Below the pieces are notes generated by a model. That model did not search any database. It was not told where the DNA came from and saw nothing but the letters and a program-made list of their open reading frames with translations. From contig NZ_CABVPP010000043.1 of assembly GCF_902499075.1 (NCBI RefSeq), positions 1 through 63,206 on the forward strand: a DNA stretch of 63,206 bases, in the 5' to 3' direction. How positions within the stretch are numbered: position 1 is the first letter of the stretch; each line of letters begins with the position of its first letter. Shown one piece after another: positions 28,062 through 35,980 of this stretch. The position numbers and the translations under genes were made by a program. Source of the DNA: Burkholderia pseudomultivorans (GTDB lineage: Bacteria; Pseudomonadota; Gammaproteobacteria; Burkholderiales; Burkholderiaceae).

Positions 28062-30701
28062 ATGGCCGTTGCTCACCACACGCCCACGCCGCTCAGCCGC
28101 GTGCCGGAGCTCGGCGAAGCGCCGCCGGGCTCCGCGCACGAGCGCGAACTCGCCGAGCTGTGGGAATCGGAGCGCGGCTGGCTCGGCTGGCTCGGCACGG
28201 TCGACCACAAGCGCATCGGGCTGCGCTACATCGTCACCGCATTCGCATTCCTGCTGCTCGGCGGCGTCGAGGCGCTGGTGATGCGCGTCCAGCTCGCGCG
28301 GCCCAATGCGACTGTGCTCACGCCCGCGCAATACGACTCGCTGTTTACGATGCACGGCGTCACGATGATTTTCCTGTACGCGCTGCCGGTGCTGTCGGGT
28401 TTCGCGAACTACCTGTGGCCGCTGATGCTGGGTTCGCGCGACATGGCGTTCCCGCGCCTGAACGCATTTTCGTACTGGGCGTTCCTGTTCGCCGGGCTGT
28501 TCCTGTACGCGAGCTTTCCGCTCGGCGCGGTGCCCGACGGCGGGTGGTTCAATTACGTGCCGCTCACGTCACTCGACTACAGTGCCGGCGCGAACATCGA
28601 CATCTACGCGCTCGGGATGATCCTGCTCGGCATCTCGACGACCGGCGGCGCCGCGAACTTCGTCGTCACGCTGCTGCGGATGCGCGCGCACGGAATGTCG
28701 ATCGACCGGCTGCCGATCATCGTGTGGGGCACGCTGACTGCGTCCGTGGCGAACCTCCTCGCCGTCCCGGCGGTCAGTCTCGCCTTTTTCCTGCTGTGGC
28801 TCGACCGCAATGCCGGCACGCACTTCTTCGACGTCGCGAACGGCGGGCGGCCGCTGTTGTGGCAGCACCTGTTCTGGATGTTCGCGCATCCGTGGGTCTA
28901 CGTCGTCGTGCTGCCGGCGATGGGGATCGTGTCCGACGCGCTGCCGACCTTCTGCCGGCGGCCGCTCGTCGCGTACGAGGCGGTCGCGGTGTCGACGGTC
29001 GCGACGATGCTGATCGGCTTCGAGGTGTGGGTTCACCACATGTTCGCAACCGGCATCGCGCCGCTCGCGCTCGCGTTCTTCGGCGCGGCGAGCATGCTGA
29101 TCTCGATCCCGAGCGCGGTCGCTGTGTTCGCATGGATTGCGACGATCTGGACCGGACGCCCGGTATTCCGCACGCCGTTCCTGTATTTCGCGGGCTTCGT
29201 GCTGATGTTCGTGATCGGCGGCGTGTCCGGCGTGATGACCGCCGCGGTGCCGCTCGACTGGCAGCTGACCGATACGTACTTCGTCGTCGCACACCTGCAT
29301 TACGTGCTGCTCGGCATCAACGTGTTTCCGGTGCTCGGCGGCATCACGTACTGGTTCCCGAAGTTCACCGGGCGCATGATGAACGAGCGGTTAGGCAAGT
29401 TGACGTTCTGGGTCGTGCTCGCGGGCTTCAACGTCGGCTTCTTTCCGATGCATATCTCCGGGCTGCTCGGCATGCCGCGCCGCATCTATACGTATCCTGC
29501 CGGGATGGGCTGGGACACGTCGAACCTGCTAACCACCGTCGGCTCGTTCGTTTTCGGCATCGGCATCGTGATGTTCGTCGTCAACGCGCTCGTCAGCGCG
29601 TGGCGCGGCGCGCGCGTCGGCGCGAATCCATGGGGCGCGCCCGGCCTCGAATGGTCGGTCGCGTCGCCCGCGCCCGCATACAACTTCGCGGTGCTGCCGC
29701 TCGTCGCATCGCGGCATCCGCTGTGGGAAACCCACGACGATCCGGCGCGCACCAGCCTGCGGATCGGCTACCGGCTCGCGGACGGCCGCGAAGCGCTCGC
29801 GGTCACGCCGCTCGCCGCGAAGCCGAGCGCGATCCTGAAGATGCCCGAAGACAGCTGCGTGCCGTTCGTGCTCGCGCTCGTCGCCACCGCCGTGTTCGCG
29901 GCGATGCTCGCGCGCTCGCCCACGCTCGTCTGCGCGGCCACCGCCGGCTGCGCGATCGCGATCGTCGTGTGGCTGTGGCCGCGGCGCACCCTCGGGCAGC
30001 GTGCGCGCCTGCCCGGTCGCGACGCCACGCAGGCGCCGTCGGCCGCTGCTGGCCTGCATCCGGACGAACCGCCGTCGGCCACGGTGCCGGAGGCCGCACC
30101 GGCCGCGTGCGTGGAGCCGCTGCCGGTCGGCAGCCACGGCGAGCGCGCGGGCGGCTGGTGGGGTGTGCTGACGCTGATCGTCACGGAGGCCGGGCTGTTC
30201 GGCTATCTGCTGTTCTGCTACTTCTACCTGCAGTCGCAATCGGCCGCGCCGTGGCCGCCCGAAGGAATGCCGAAGATCGGCCTCGCGGCGGGCAACACGG
30301 CCGTGCTGCTGTCGAGCAGCGTGTTCGTATGGCTCGCCGAGCGCGCGGTGCGCGCCGGCAAGCGGCCGCATGCGGTGGGCGCGCTCGCCGTCGCGTTGGT
30401 GCTCGGCATCGCGTTCACGCTCGTGCAGTTGCACGAATGGCGCGACCATCCGTACGGGCCGACCACGCACCTTTACGGCAGCCTGTACTTCACGATCACC
30501 GGCTTTCACCTTGCGCACGTGGCGGCCGGCCTCGTGATCCTCGCGCTGCTCGCGGGCTGGACCGCCGCCGGCTTCTTCGGTCGCGAACGGCGCGTCGCGC
30601 TCACCGTCGGCGGGCTCTACTGGCACTTCGTCGACCTCGTGTGGCTGTTCATCTTCACCGCGCTGTACGTGTCGCCGTACTGGCTCAGGAGCGCGCGATG
30701 A
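28062..30701 (+). CDS. Cytochrome c oxidase subunits I and III fused, atypical proton-channel residues
   Basis: 879 residues. Residues 1 to about 560 are subunit I with all metal ligands: haem His in FTMHGVTMIF, CuB His276 and the following VHH pair, and the AHLHYVL His pair. Two canonical proton-transfer residues are replaced: HPEVY reads HPWVY (Trp278; the cross-linked His276 and Tyr280 remain), and the K-channel Lys in IPTGVKVF is Ala354 (IPSAVAVF). The last about 200 residues are subunit III (LIVTEAGLFGYLLFCYFYLQ, FHLAHVAAGL, WHFVDLVWLFIFT). ATG 28062 is preferred over 28056 because GGAG lies seven bases upstream. A terminal oxidase with changed proton handling is inferred. Confidence 0.9.
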   Translation: MAVAHHTPTPLSRVPELGEAPPGSAHERELAELWESERGWLGWLGTVDHKRIGLRYIVTAFAFLLLGGVEALVMRVQLARPNATVLTPAQYDSLFTMHGVTMIFLYALPVLSGFANYLWPLMLGSRDMAFPRLNAFSYWAFLFAGLFLYASFPLGAVPDGGWFNYVPLTSLDYSAGANIDIYALGMILLGISTTGGAANFVVTLLRMRAHGMSIDRLPIIVWGTLTASVANLLAVPAVSLAFFLLWLDRNAGTHFFDVANGGRPLLWQHLFWMFAHPWVYVVVLPAMGIVSDALPTFCRRPLVAYEAVAVSTVATMLIGFEVWVHHMFATGIAPLALAFFGAASMLISIPSAVAVFAWIATIWTGRPVFRTPFLYFAGFVLMFVIGGVSGVMTAAVPLDWQLTDTYFVVAHLHYVLLGINVFPVLGGITYWFPKFTGRMMNERLGKLTFWVVLAGFNVGFFPMHISGLLGMPRRIYTYPAGMGWDTSNLLTTVGSFVFGIGIVMFVVNALVSAWRGARVGANPWGAPGLEWSVASPAPAYNFAVLPLVASRHPLWETHDDPARTSLRIGYRLADGREALAVTPLAAKPSAILKMPEDSCVPFVLALVATAVFAAMLARSPTLVCAATAGCAIAIVVWLWPRRTLGQRARLPGRDATQAPSAAAGLHPDEPPSATVPEAAPAACVEPLPVGSHGERAGGWWGVLTLIVTEAGLFGYLLFCYFYLQSQSAAPWPPEGMPKIGLAAGNTAVLLSSSVFVWLAERAVRAGKRPHAVGALAVALVLGIAFTLVQLHEWRDHPYGPTTHLYGSLYFTITGFHLAHVAAGLVILALLAGWTAAGFFGRERRVALTVGGLYWHFVDLVWLFIFTALYVSPYWLRSAR

Positions 30702-31097
30702 ACGGCACACGACACGCGTGGACTCCGTTGCTCGCGATCGCGGCCGGCCTGATCGGCGCACCGGCGCTGTGGTTCGCGCAGATGCTCGCGTCGGAGACGC
30801 TCGCGTCGACCGCGTGCTATCCGCTCGGCGTCGCGCAGGCCGTGCCTCGCTGGTCGCACGTCGGCGTGTGGCTGGCGCTGATCGCCGCGGGCACATTCGC
30901 GCTGGCGGCCGCGTTCGCCGCATGGCTCGCGCGCACGTGGCAAAGCGCGCATGATGCGAACACGCAGGCCTCGACGCGCGACGACAGCACGCGATTCCTC
31001 GCCCGCTGCGGGATGCTCGTCGCGCCGCTTCGTCATCGGGCTCGTATTCACGGGGATCGTTACCGCTTTCGTGGGGCCTTGCAGTCAATGGCGATAA
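30698..31097 (+). pseudogene. Small membrane protein after the oxidase genes, frameshifted
   Basis: Starts at ATG 30698 (ATGA overlap with the oxidase stop) and encodes two membrane helices (ATPLLAIAAGLIGAPALW-like and GVWLALIAAGTFALAAAFAA). Around 31022-31028 the frame changes: the first frame reads into the next cytochrome gene, while the shifted frame continues as FVIGLVFTGIVTAFVGPCSQWR and stops at TAA 31095-31097, overlapping the cytochrome start by 10 bases. The second hydrophobic stretch and neat overlap show that the original protein had three helices and about 132 residues. One surplus base or two lost bases explain it; sequencing error is possible. Confidence 0.7.
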
Positions 31098-32443
31098 CCG
31101 GATCCGGTACGCACCCGAGCACGCGTCGCGGCGCGGCCATTGCGCTCGCACTTGCTTTGTGCGCCACACTCGCCGGATGCGACGGCCGGCAGCAAGACCG
31201 GCCGGCGTCCGACGGTGGAGGCGCGGACGCTGCAGCGAGCGCTAACGCAGCAACCATCGCGCGAGGCCGCTACCTCGCGCTTGCCGGTGACTGTTCGGCA
31301 TGTCACGACGCAGCCGATCATACGCCGTACGCCGGCGGCCAGCCGGTGAATTCGCCGTTCGGGCCCATCTATGCACCGAACATCACTCCGGACCCGACGC
31401 ACGGGATCGGTCACTACACGCTGCGCGAATTCGACGACGCCGTGCGGCGCGGCGTGCGCGCGGACGGCAGCCGGCTGTATCCGGCGATGCCGTACCCGTC
31501 GTTCGCCCGCCTGAGCGACGACGACGTCCGCGCGCTGTATGCGTATTTCATGCGTGGTGTCGCGCCGTCCCCGAACGCGGCCAGGCTCACGCAGCTGCCG
31601 TTTCCGTTCAACCAGCGCTGGGCGCTCGGGCTCTGGAGCCTCCTGTTCGCGAACCGCGACCGGTTCGCGCCGCAGCCATCGCAGTCAGCGGAATGGAATC
31701 GCGGCGCGTATCTCGTGCAGGGGCTCGGCCATTGCGGCGCATGCCATACGCCGCGCGGGCCCGCCTACAACGAACGCGGCTACGACGAGCGCAGCCCCGC
31801 GTTCCTGACCGGCGGCGTCAACGACCACTGGTTCGCGCCGAACCTGACCGGCGCGGACACGGACGGCCTCGGACGCTGGTCCGCCGACGATATCGCCGTG
31901 TTCCTGCGCAGCGGTCACGCGCAACGCGGCGCAGTGTTCGGTGCCATGGCGCCGGTGGTTGGCGAAAGTACCACGTTGCTGACCGACGCCGACCGTCGTG
32001 CAATCGCCGTGTACCTAAAATCGTTGCCCGCACAACGGACTGCCGCGACGAATCCGCTGGGTGTTGGCGTGCCGCGGCTGACGCCGGCCGGGCCGCGCCC
32101 CGAAGGCGGTCAGCAAGCGCCGGGGGCCGGCGTGTTTGCGAGCTTCTGCGCGCGGTGCCACGGTGCCGAAGGAACGGGCGTCCGCGACCACGGGCCACCA
32201 CTCGATGGCAATTCGATCGTGCTCGCGGCCGATCCTACCAGCACAATTCGAATCGTGATTGAAGGCACACGGCCCGCACCCGGCAAGTCGGGGCCGGTAC
32301 AACGGATGCCAGCAATGCGCGATTCGCTGACTAGCAGCGAAATTGCGGCGGTGGTCAGCTATGTCCGCGGCGCATGGGGCAACCGTGCGGCTCCGGTGTC
32401 GGAGCAGGACGTGAGGCGGTTGCGCGCGGCCATCAAACGCTAA
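31088..32443 (+). CDS. Triheme cytochrome c, lipoprotein-type
   Basis: 451 residues from ATG 31088. A lipobox is seen in LALCATLAGC (Cys about 29), so the protein is probably anchored to a membrane in the periplasm. Three c-type haem motifs define three domains: CSACH (about 60), CGACH (about 220) and CARCH (about 355). The architecture is that of the cytochrome subunit of gluconate, alcohol and FAD-glucose dehydrogenases. It is a plausible electron acceptor for the GMC oxidoreductase at 17626 and donor for the neighbouring oxidase. It is the last gene of the GC-rich block. Confidence 0.9.
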   Translation: MAITGSGTHPSTRRGAAIALALALCATLAGCDGRQQDRPASDGGGADAAASANAATIARGRYLALAGDCSACHDAADHTPYAGGQPVNSPFGPIYAPNITPDPTHGIGHYTLREFDDAVRRGVRADGSRLYPAMPYPSFARLSDDDVRALYAYFMRGVAPSPNAARLTQLPFPFNQRWALGLWSLLFANRDRFAPQPSQSAEWNRGAYLVQGLGHCGACHTPRGPAYNERGYDERSPAFLTGGVNDHWFAPNLTGADTDGLGRWSADDIAVFLRSGHAQRGAVFGAMAPVVGESTTLLTDADRRAIAVYLKSLPAQRTAATNPLGVGVPRLTPAGPRPEGGQQAPGAGVFASFCARCHGAEGTGVRDHGPPLDGNSIVLAADPTSTIRIVIEGTRPAPGKSGPVQRMPAMRDSLTSSEIAAVVSYVRGAWGNRAAPVSEQDVRRLRAAIKR

Positions 32444-32454
32444 CCTCGTCGGCT

Positions 32455-32799
32455 TTACGTGTTTGACCGTCGCGGCGGAGAGGTCGGTTTGCGCAGGAGC
32501 AATCCCACCGTGGCCCCTTGGGTGAATACGGAAAATGCGACCACGACGTAGGTAATGTTCATCACGAGCCCGCACCGGCCCATGAGCCTGAAGAAGCGCG
32601 AGCACAAGTGAAATGGCACCGCGAAGCCCTCCCAAATCGACAGCCCAGCGGAGCCCGGCGGAAAATGAATACGCGGACCAACCACCTTCAGCACGGTGGC
32701 AACGCCATCTGTACGCCTTCGAGAACGCAGCCAAAGGCGAACAGGCCAGTTACCAGATCAGCCAACTCTGATGGATCGAGATAACCTCAAGTCCGACCA
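32455..32799 (-). pseudogene. Decayed fragment of a second CPA1 Na+/H+ antiporter
   Basis: Translation of the minus strand in shifting frames gives pieces collinear with the C-terminal part of the intact antiporter at 13413: VVGLEVISIHQS, then RIHFPPGSAGLSIWEG, GGLRGAISLVLALL in another frame, and VMNITYVVVAFSVFTQGATVGLLLRKPTSPP. At least two frameshifts and an in-frame stop are needed. Only about the last quarter of the gene is left, between the triheme cytochrome and the universal stress gene, as if the GC-rich block had replaced the rest. Confidence 0.75.
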
Positions 32800-33276
32800 C
32801 TACCGTGATGCCCCTGCTCGAATATGATCCTCCTCCCCTTCGCTGACTAAAAGGACGAAAGCGTCGGATTTTTTGACGACCTTCGAGGTGACATTGCCGA
32901 AGATCTTCTGGAACGCCGTTGGCTCACGATGACCTATCACTACGAGGTCGGCATTTTCCGTGATTGCAGCGCGACAGATCGCATCCGCTACAGACTCACC
33001 CGAGGTGTCAATCATCGAGGTCCGGCCTTTGACACCATTGCTGGAGAACATTTTGCGCGCATATCGCAGTTCGTTCTCCGCTTCTTCGTGCAAGAAGAGG
33101 CGAAAGATCCTCTCTTCACTGATATCACGAAGTACATCTACCGCAGTGAGATGGTGATCAAGTACAAATACAGCCGTGACTTTCGCGTTCGCGCTGCGCG
33201 CTATATCTACAGCTTTGTGCAATGCACATCGAGAAGCACGCCCTCTGTCGAGCGCGACAAGAATTCTCTCGAACAT
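32800..33276 (-). CDS. Universal stress protein (UspA family)
   Basis: 158 residues. Starts MFERILVALDRGRASRCALHKAV with the family's N-terminal strand and helix and ends with the nucleotide-type loop NADLVVIGHREPTAFQKIFGNVTSKVVKKSDAF (G-x2-G-x9-G pattern partly kept: GHREP..FGNVTSKV). The start at 33276 follows GGAGA. Usp proteins are stress-induced, often under Anr control in anaerobic loci. The gene ends against the antiporter pseudogene. Confidence 0.88.
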   Translation of the reverse strand: MFERILVALDRGRASRCALHKAVDIARSANAKVTAVFVLDHHLTAVDVLRDISEERIFRLFLHEEAENELRYARKMFSSNGVKGRTSMIDTSGESVADAICRAAITENADLVVIGHREPTAFQKIFGNVTSKVVKKSDAFVLLVSEGEEDHIRAGASR

Positions 33277-33712
33277 TCTGGTCTCCAATCCCCGGGGAGC
33301 GACGTGCTCCACCCAGCCGACGCAGACTCGTTGGCGCCGAATTCAAGCGCAAACCAGTCAAAGTCAGTCAACGGATGTCGTTGCCGGCAGCGTCCTCGAT
33401 TACGAGAGAGAAGCGCATTCAGGTACGACGTCCGCTACCCCGATGTTTGTTGTTGGTAAGGAGAAAACTCGTCTCCTTGCCTCTCATCCTCCGCATTTAG
33501 GCAGCCGGAACAGCAAGTCCGAACGCCTCTGGTCTCGCAGGTGCCACCTGAGCCCTGAAGGATCACGGTCAGCCAAAAGCTGCTACATCGCGCCGCACGT
33601 CAGCGACGATTGAAGCGGCGGCCATATCGGTTGCCCATCGCGCACTGAGCATCAAGCCCCTCTCGAAATCCTAGTCTCCGGTCAGAAATGCAACGCTCCC
33701 CACCATTTTTAT
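33277..33712. other. Intergenic region, nothing recognised
   Basis: Part of a 500-base gap between the divergent stress-protein gene and the lipoprotein gene. Open frames lack ribosome-binding sites and show poor composition. Promoters for both neighbours must lie here; only the palindrome at its right end is distinctive. Confidence 0.4.
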
Positions 33713-33725
33713 GTCACACTGTGAC
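33713..33725 (+). promoter_or_regulatory. Palindrome GTCACACTGTGAC upstream of lipoprotein-PBP operon
   Basis: The 13-mer is identical, including one flanking base on each side, to the site upstream of the antiporter gene (14729-14741), and is in the same orientation. It lies 52-64 bases upstream of ATG 33777. It is a strong candidate for a shared operator. Confidence 0.5.
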
Positions 33726-33776
33726 CAATTTTGACCGACGGTGCAACCTCTGTCTAGTTGCATGGGGAGAACACCA

Positions 33777-34169
33777 ATGAGCAATTGGCATTTGGCAATT
33801 GCTGGAGGAATTTGCATGCTGCTCATCGCGTGCTCACGCCGTGACGGCGTTCAGGCTCTATCCCCCGTGTTCGCGGCAAGGGCGAACATGTCGGCGCCCG
33901 AGGTCGCGAACTGCATTGTGCGCCGTTGGAAGCAGAGCACGCGCCAGTTGGGTCGCAGCGAGTCCGCTGGGGAAATTACATTGCGCGCCAAGTCGTTCTT
34001 TAATGGCGTGCCGGTGGGGGTGCGGATCATGCCGGACGGAGGTCATTCGCTCGTCGAGTACTTCAGGCAACGCCGCGCGGATCCACTTTACTCGCAGATG
34101 GTGCGGGAGTGTCTTCATCTCCAAGCGCCTCCGAGCGAAGGCAGCACGCGGCCCGTCCCTCGGTCATGA
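33777..34169 (+). CDS. Small lipoprotein of unknown function
   Basis: 130 residues. The N-terminus MSNWHLAIAGGICMLLIAC contains a lipobox (LIAC, Cys19). The mature part is a mixed alpha/beta domain with CIVRRWKQSTRQLGRSES and GVPVGVRIMPDGGHSLVEYF. The start is set by GGGGAGA nine bases upstream. The stop overlaps the start of the transpeptidase gene (ATGA), so the two proteins are made together and the lipoprotein may assist the peptidoglycan enzyme. No family recognised. Confidence 0.75.
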   Translation: MSNWHLAIAGGICMLLIACSRRDGVQALSPVFAARANMSAPEVANCIVRRWKQSTRQLGRSESAGEITLRAKSFFNGVPVGVRIMPDGGHSLVEYFRQRRADPLYSQMVRECLHLQAPPSEGSTRPVPRS

Positions 34170-35908
34170 TTGCGCGACACAGTTCACACAGCACGAGATC
34201 CGAAGTATTGAACCATAGTCTCGACTCCCGATTTCGGGCCAGATCGGCAGTGCTGGGACTCGCATTTGGCGTTGCCTTCTTCGCATTAATCGCGCGGGCC
34301 TTCTGGGTGCAATGCATCAATGACGGCTTCTACCAGGTTCAGGGCAACATTCGCCAAATCCGTGATTTCACGGTGCATGCCGCGCGTGGGCGCATTCTTG
34401 ATCGCAATGGCAAGATTCTTGCAATGAGCCTTCCGACCCGTGCATTGTGGGTGGATGCGCGCGACGTGCCCCCACTCTCCGACCGCAAGCTTGCCGCAGT
34501 GGCCGCTCTGCTCGGCATCAAGCGCAGTCGCATCGAGCAGGCGTATCGGCACCATCGCTCATTCGCCTATCTTCAGCGGCAAGTCCCACTTGCAATCGCG
34601 CAAGCCGCCATCCGCCTCGATATTCCGGGGCTTCATGCCGAAAGCGACTATCGCCGCTTTTACCCGGAAGGCGCGATAGCGGCACACGTGACCGGCTTCG
34701 CGAATGTCGACGGCAAGGGTCAAGAAGGCGTCGAGCGCGCTGAGAACGCAATTCTTACGGGGACGGACGGTCTACGTCGCGTATTGCGCAACGCACGCGG
34801 CGAAGTCATCGACTCGCTGGCTTTCACCCCTCCGAGGCCCGGGCGTGATATTCGGCTGTCGATCGACCGCTCGATCCAATATGCGGCCTTCAAGGCCATT
34901 CAGAATGCAGTGCAGCGGACCGGTGCACAAGCAGGCTCCGCGATTGTGATCGACGCGCATACCGGCGAAATTCTCGCCATGGCGAACTGGCCGGGATATG
35001 ACCCCAACTCGCGCTCTGCCCGCGAAGGCATGCACGTCCGCAATCGTGCGGCCACCGACGTCTTCGAGCCAGGCTCAGTCCTCAAGCCATTGACTATAGC
35101 GTTGGCATTGCAACGAGGCGTCGTCACGCCTAGTACGATTGTCCCGACGGATGGCGGGCGCCTGCGCCTCGATCATGCTGTCATTCACGACGACAAGAAC
35201 TTCGGTACATTGACTGTCTCGCAAGTCATACAGAAGTCGAGCAACGTTGGCACGACAAAGATCGCGCTCATGATGTCGCCTCAGGTAATGTGGAAGAACT
35301 TTCGAGCGGTTGGACTCGGGAAACCGCCACACACCGGTCTTCCAGGCACGACATCGGGAAGCTTGCGTCCATACCGGACCTGGCGACGCATTGAGCAGGC
35401 CACGATGTCTTATGGGTACGGACTGTCAGCTTCTTTGCTCCAACTCGCGCAGGCGTATTCGGTGTTCGCGAACGACGGCGTATTCGTTCCCGCGACGATT
35501 TATATTCGGAGCCGATCGGCTGTACGCGGTCACCGCGTTTATTCGACAAAGGTCGCCCGGCAGGTCAGACAGATGTTGCGGGCCGTCATATCGGCCGACG
35601 GCACAGCCCCCCTTGCTGCAATCCCGGGCTATACGGCAGCTGGCAAGACGGGCACCGCTTACCGCTGGACATCCCGCGGGTACAATCGCGACGAATACCG
35701 TGCTTCTTTTGTCGGCATGATTCCCGCACAAGCGCCACGCGTCATTATTGCGGTATCGATCGATCGGCCGCGCAAAGGGTCACATTTCGGCGGGGCAGTG
35801 TCCGGACCCGTTTTCTCGAGGATCGGGTACGACGTGATGAGGATTTTGAACGTCGTGCCGGACGACCCAAGTACGCAATTTGCCTGTGACCAATGTGGAA
35901 CATCTTGA
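34166..35908 (+). CDS. Penicillin-binding protein, FtsI/PBP3-like transpeptidase
   Basis: 580 residues. One N-terminal membrane helix (about 29-48), a pedestal domain with RGRILDRNGKILAMS, and a transpeptidase domain with active Ser304 in EPGSVLKP (SxxK), Ser358-Ser-Asn, and Lys494-Thr-Gly in AAGKTGTAYR. All catalytic motifs are present. It would cross-link septal or stress-remodelled peptidoglycan in the periplasm. It is outside the usual division cluster and coupled to a lipoprotein gene, so it is a paralogue rather than the housekeeping ftsI. Confidence 0.92.
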   Translation: MIARHSSHSTRSEVLNHSLDSRFRARSAVLGLAFGVAFFALIARAFWVQCINDGFYQVQGNIRQIRDFTVHAARGRILDRNGKILAMSLPTRALWVDARDVPPLSDRKLAAVAALLGIKRSRIEQAYRHHRSFAYLQRQVPLAIAQAAIRLDIPGLHAESDYRRFYPEGAIAAHVTGFANVDGKGQEGVERAENAILTGTDGLRRVLRNARGEVIDSLAFTPPRPGRDIRLSIDRSIQYAAFKAIQNAVQRTGAQAGSAIVIDAHTGEILAMANWPGYDPNSRSAREGMHVRNRAATDVFEPGSVLKPLTIALALQRGVVTPSTIVPTDGGRLRLDHAVIHDDKNFGTLTVSQVIQKSSNVGTTKIALMMSPQVMWKNFRAVGLGKPPHTGLPGTTSGSLRPYRTWRRIEQATMSYGYGLSASLLQLAQAYSVFANDGVFVPATIYIRSRSAVRGHRVYSTKVARQVRQMLRAVISADGTAPLAAIPGYTAAGKTGTAYRWTSRGYNRDEYRASFVGMIPAQAPRVIIAVSIDRPRKGSHFGGAVSGPVFSRIGYDVMRILNVVPDDPSTQFACDQCGTS

Positions 35909-35980
35909 ACCCGCGAGGGAAGGCTGCGGCCATACCATCCATGAACGCAGACCGCGCACGTGGCGGCACATCGGCGCCCT

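Noticed and set aside
28160-32443. An open frame of over 1400 codons across the oxidase, small membrane and cytochrome genes
   Set aside because: Its first 2.5 kb is an out-of-frame reading of the oxidase gene, possible because of high GC. Only the part from 30698 is real, and that part is joined to the cytochrome by the frameshift.
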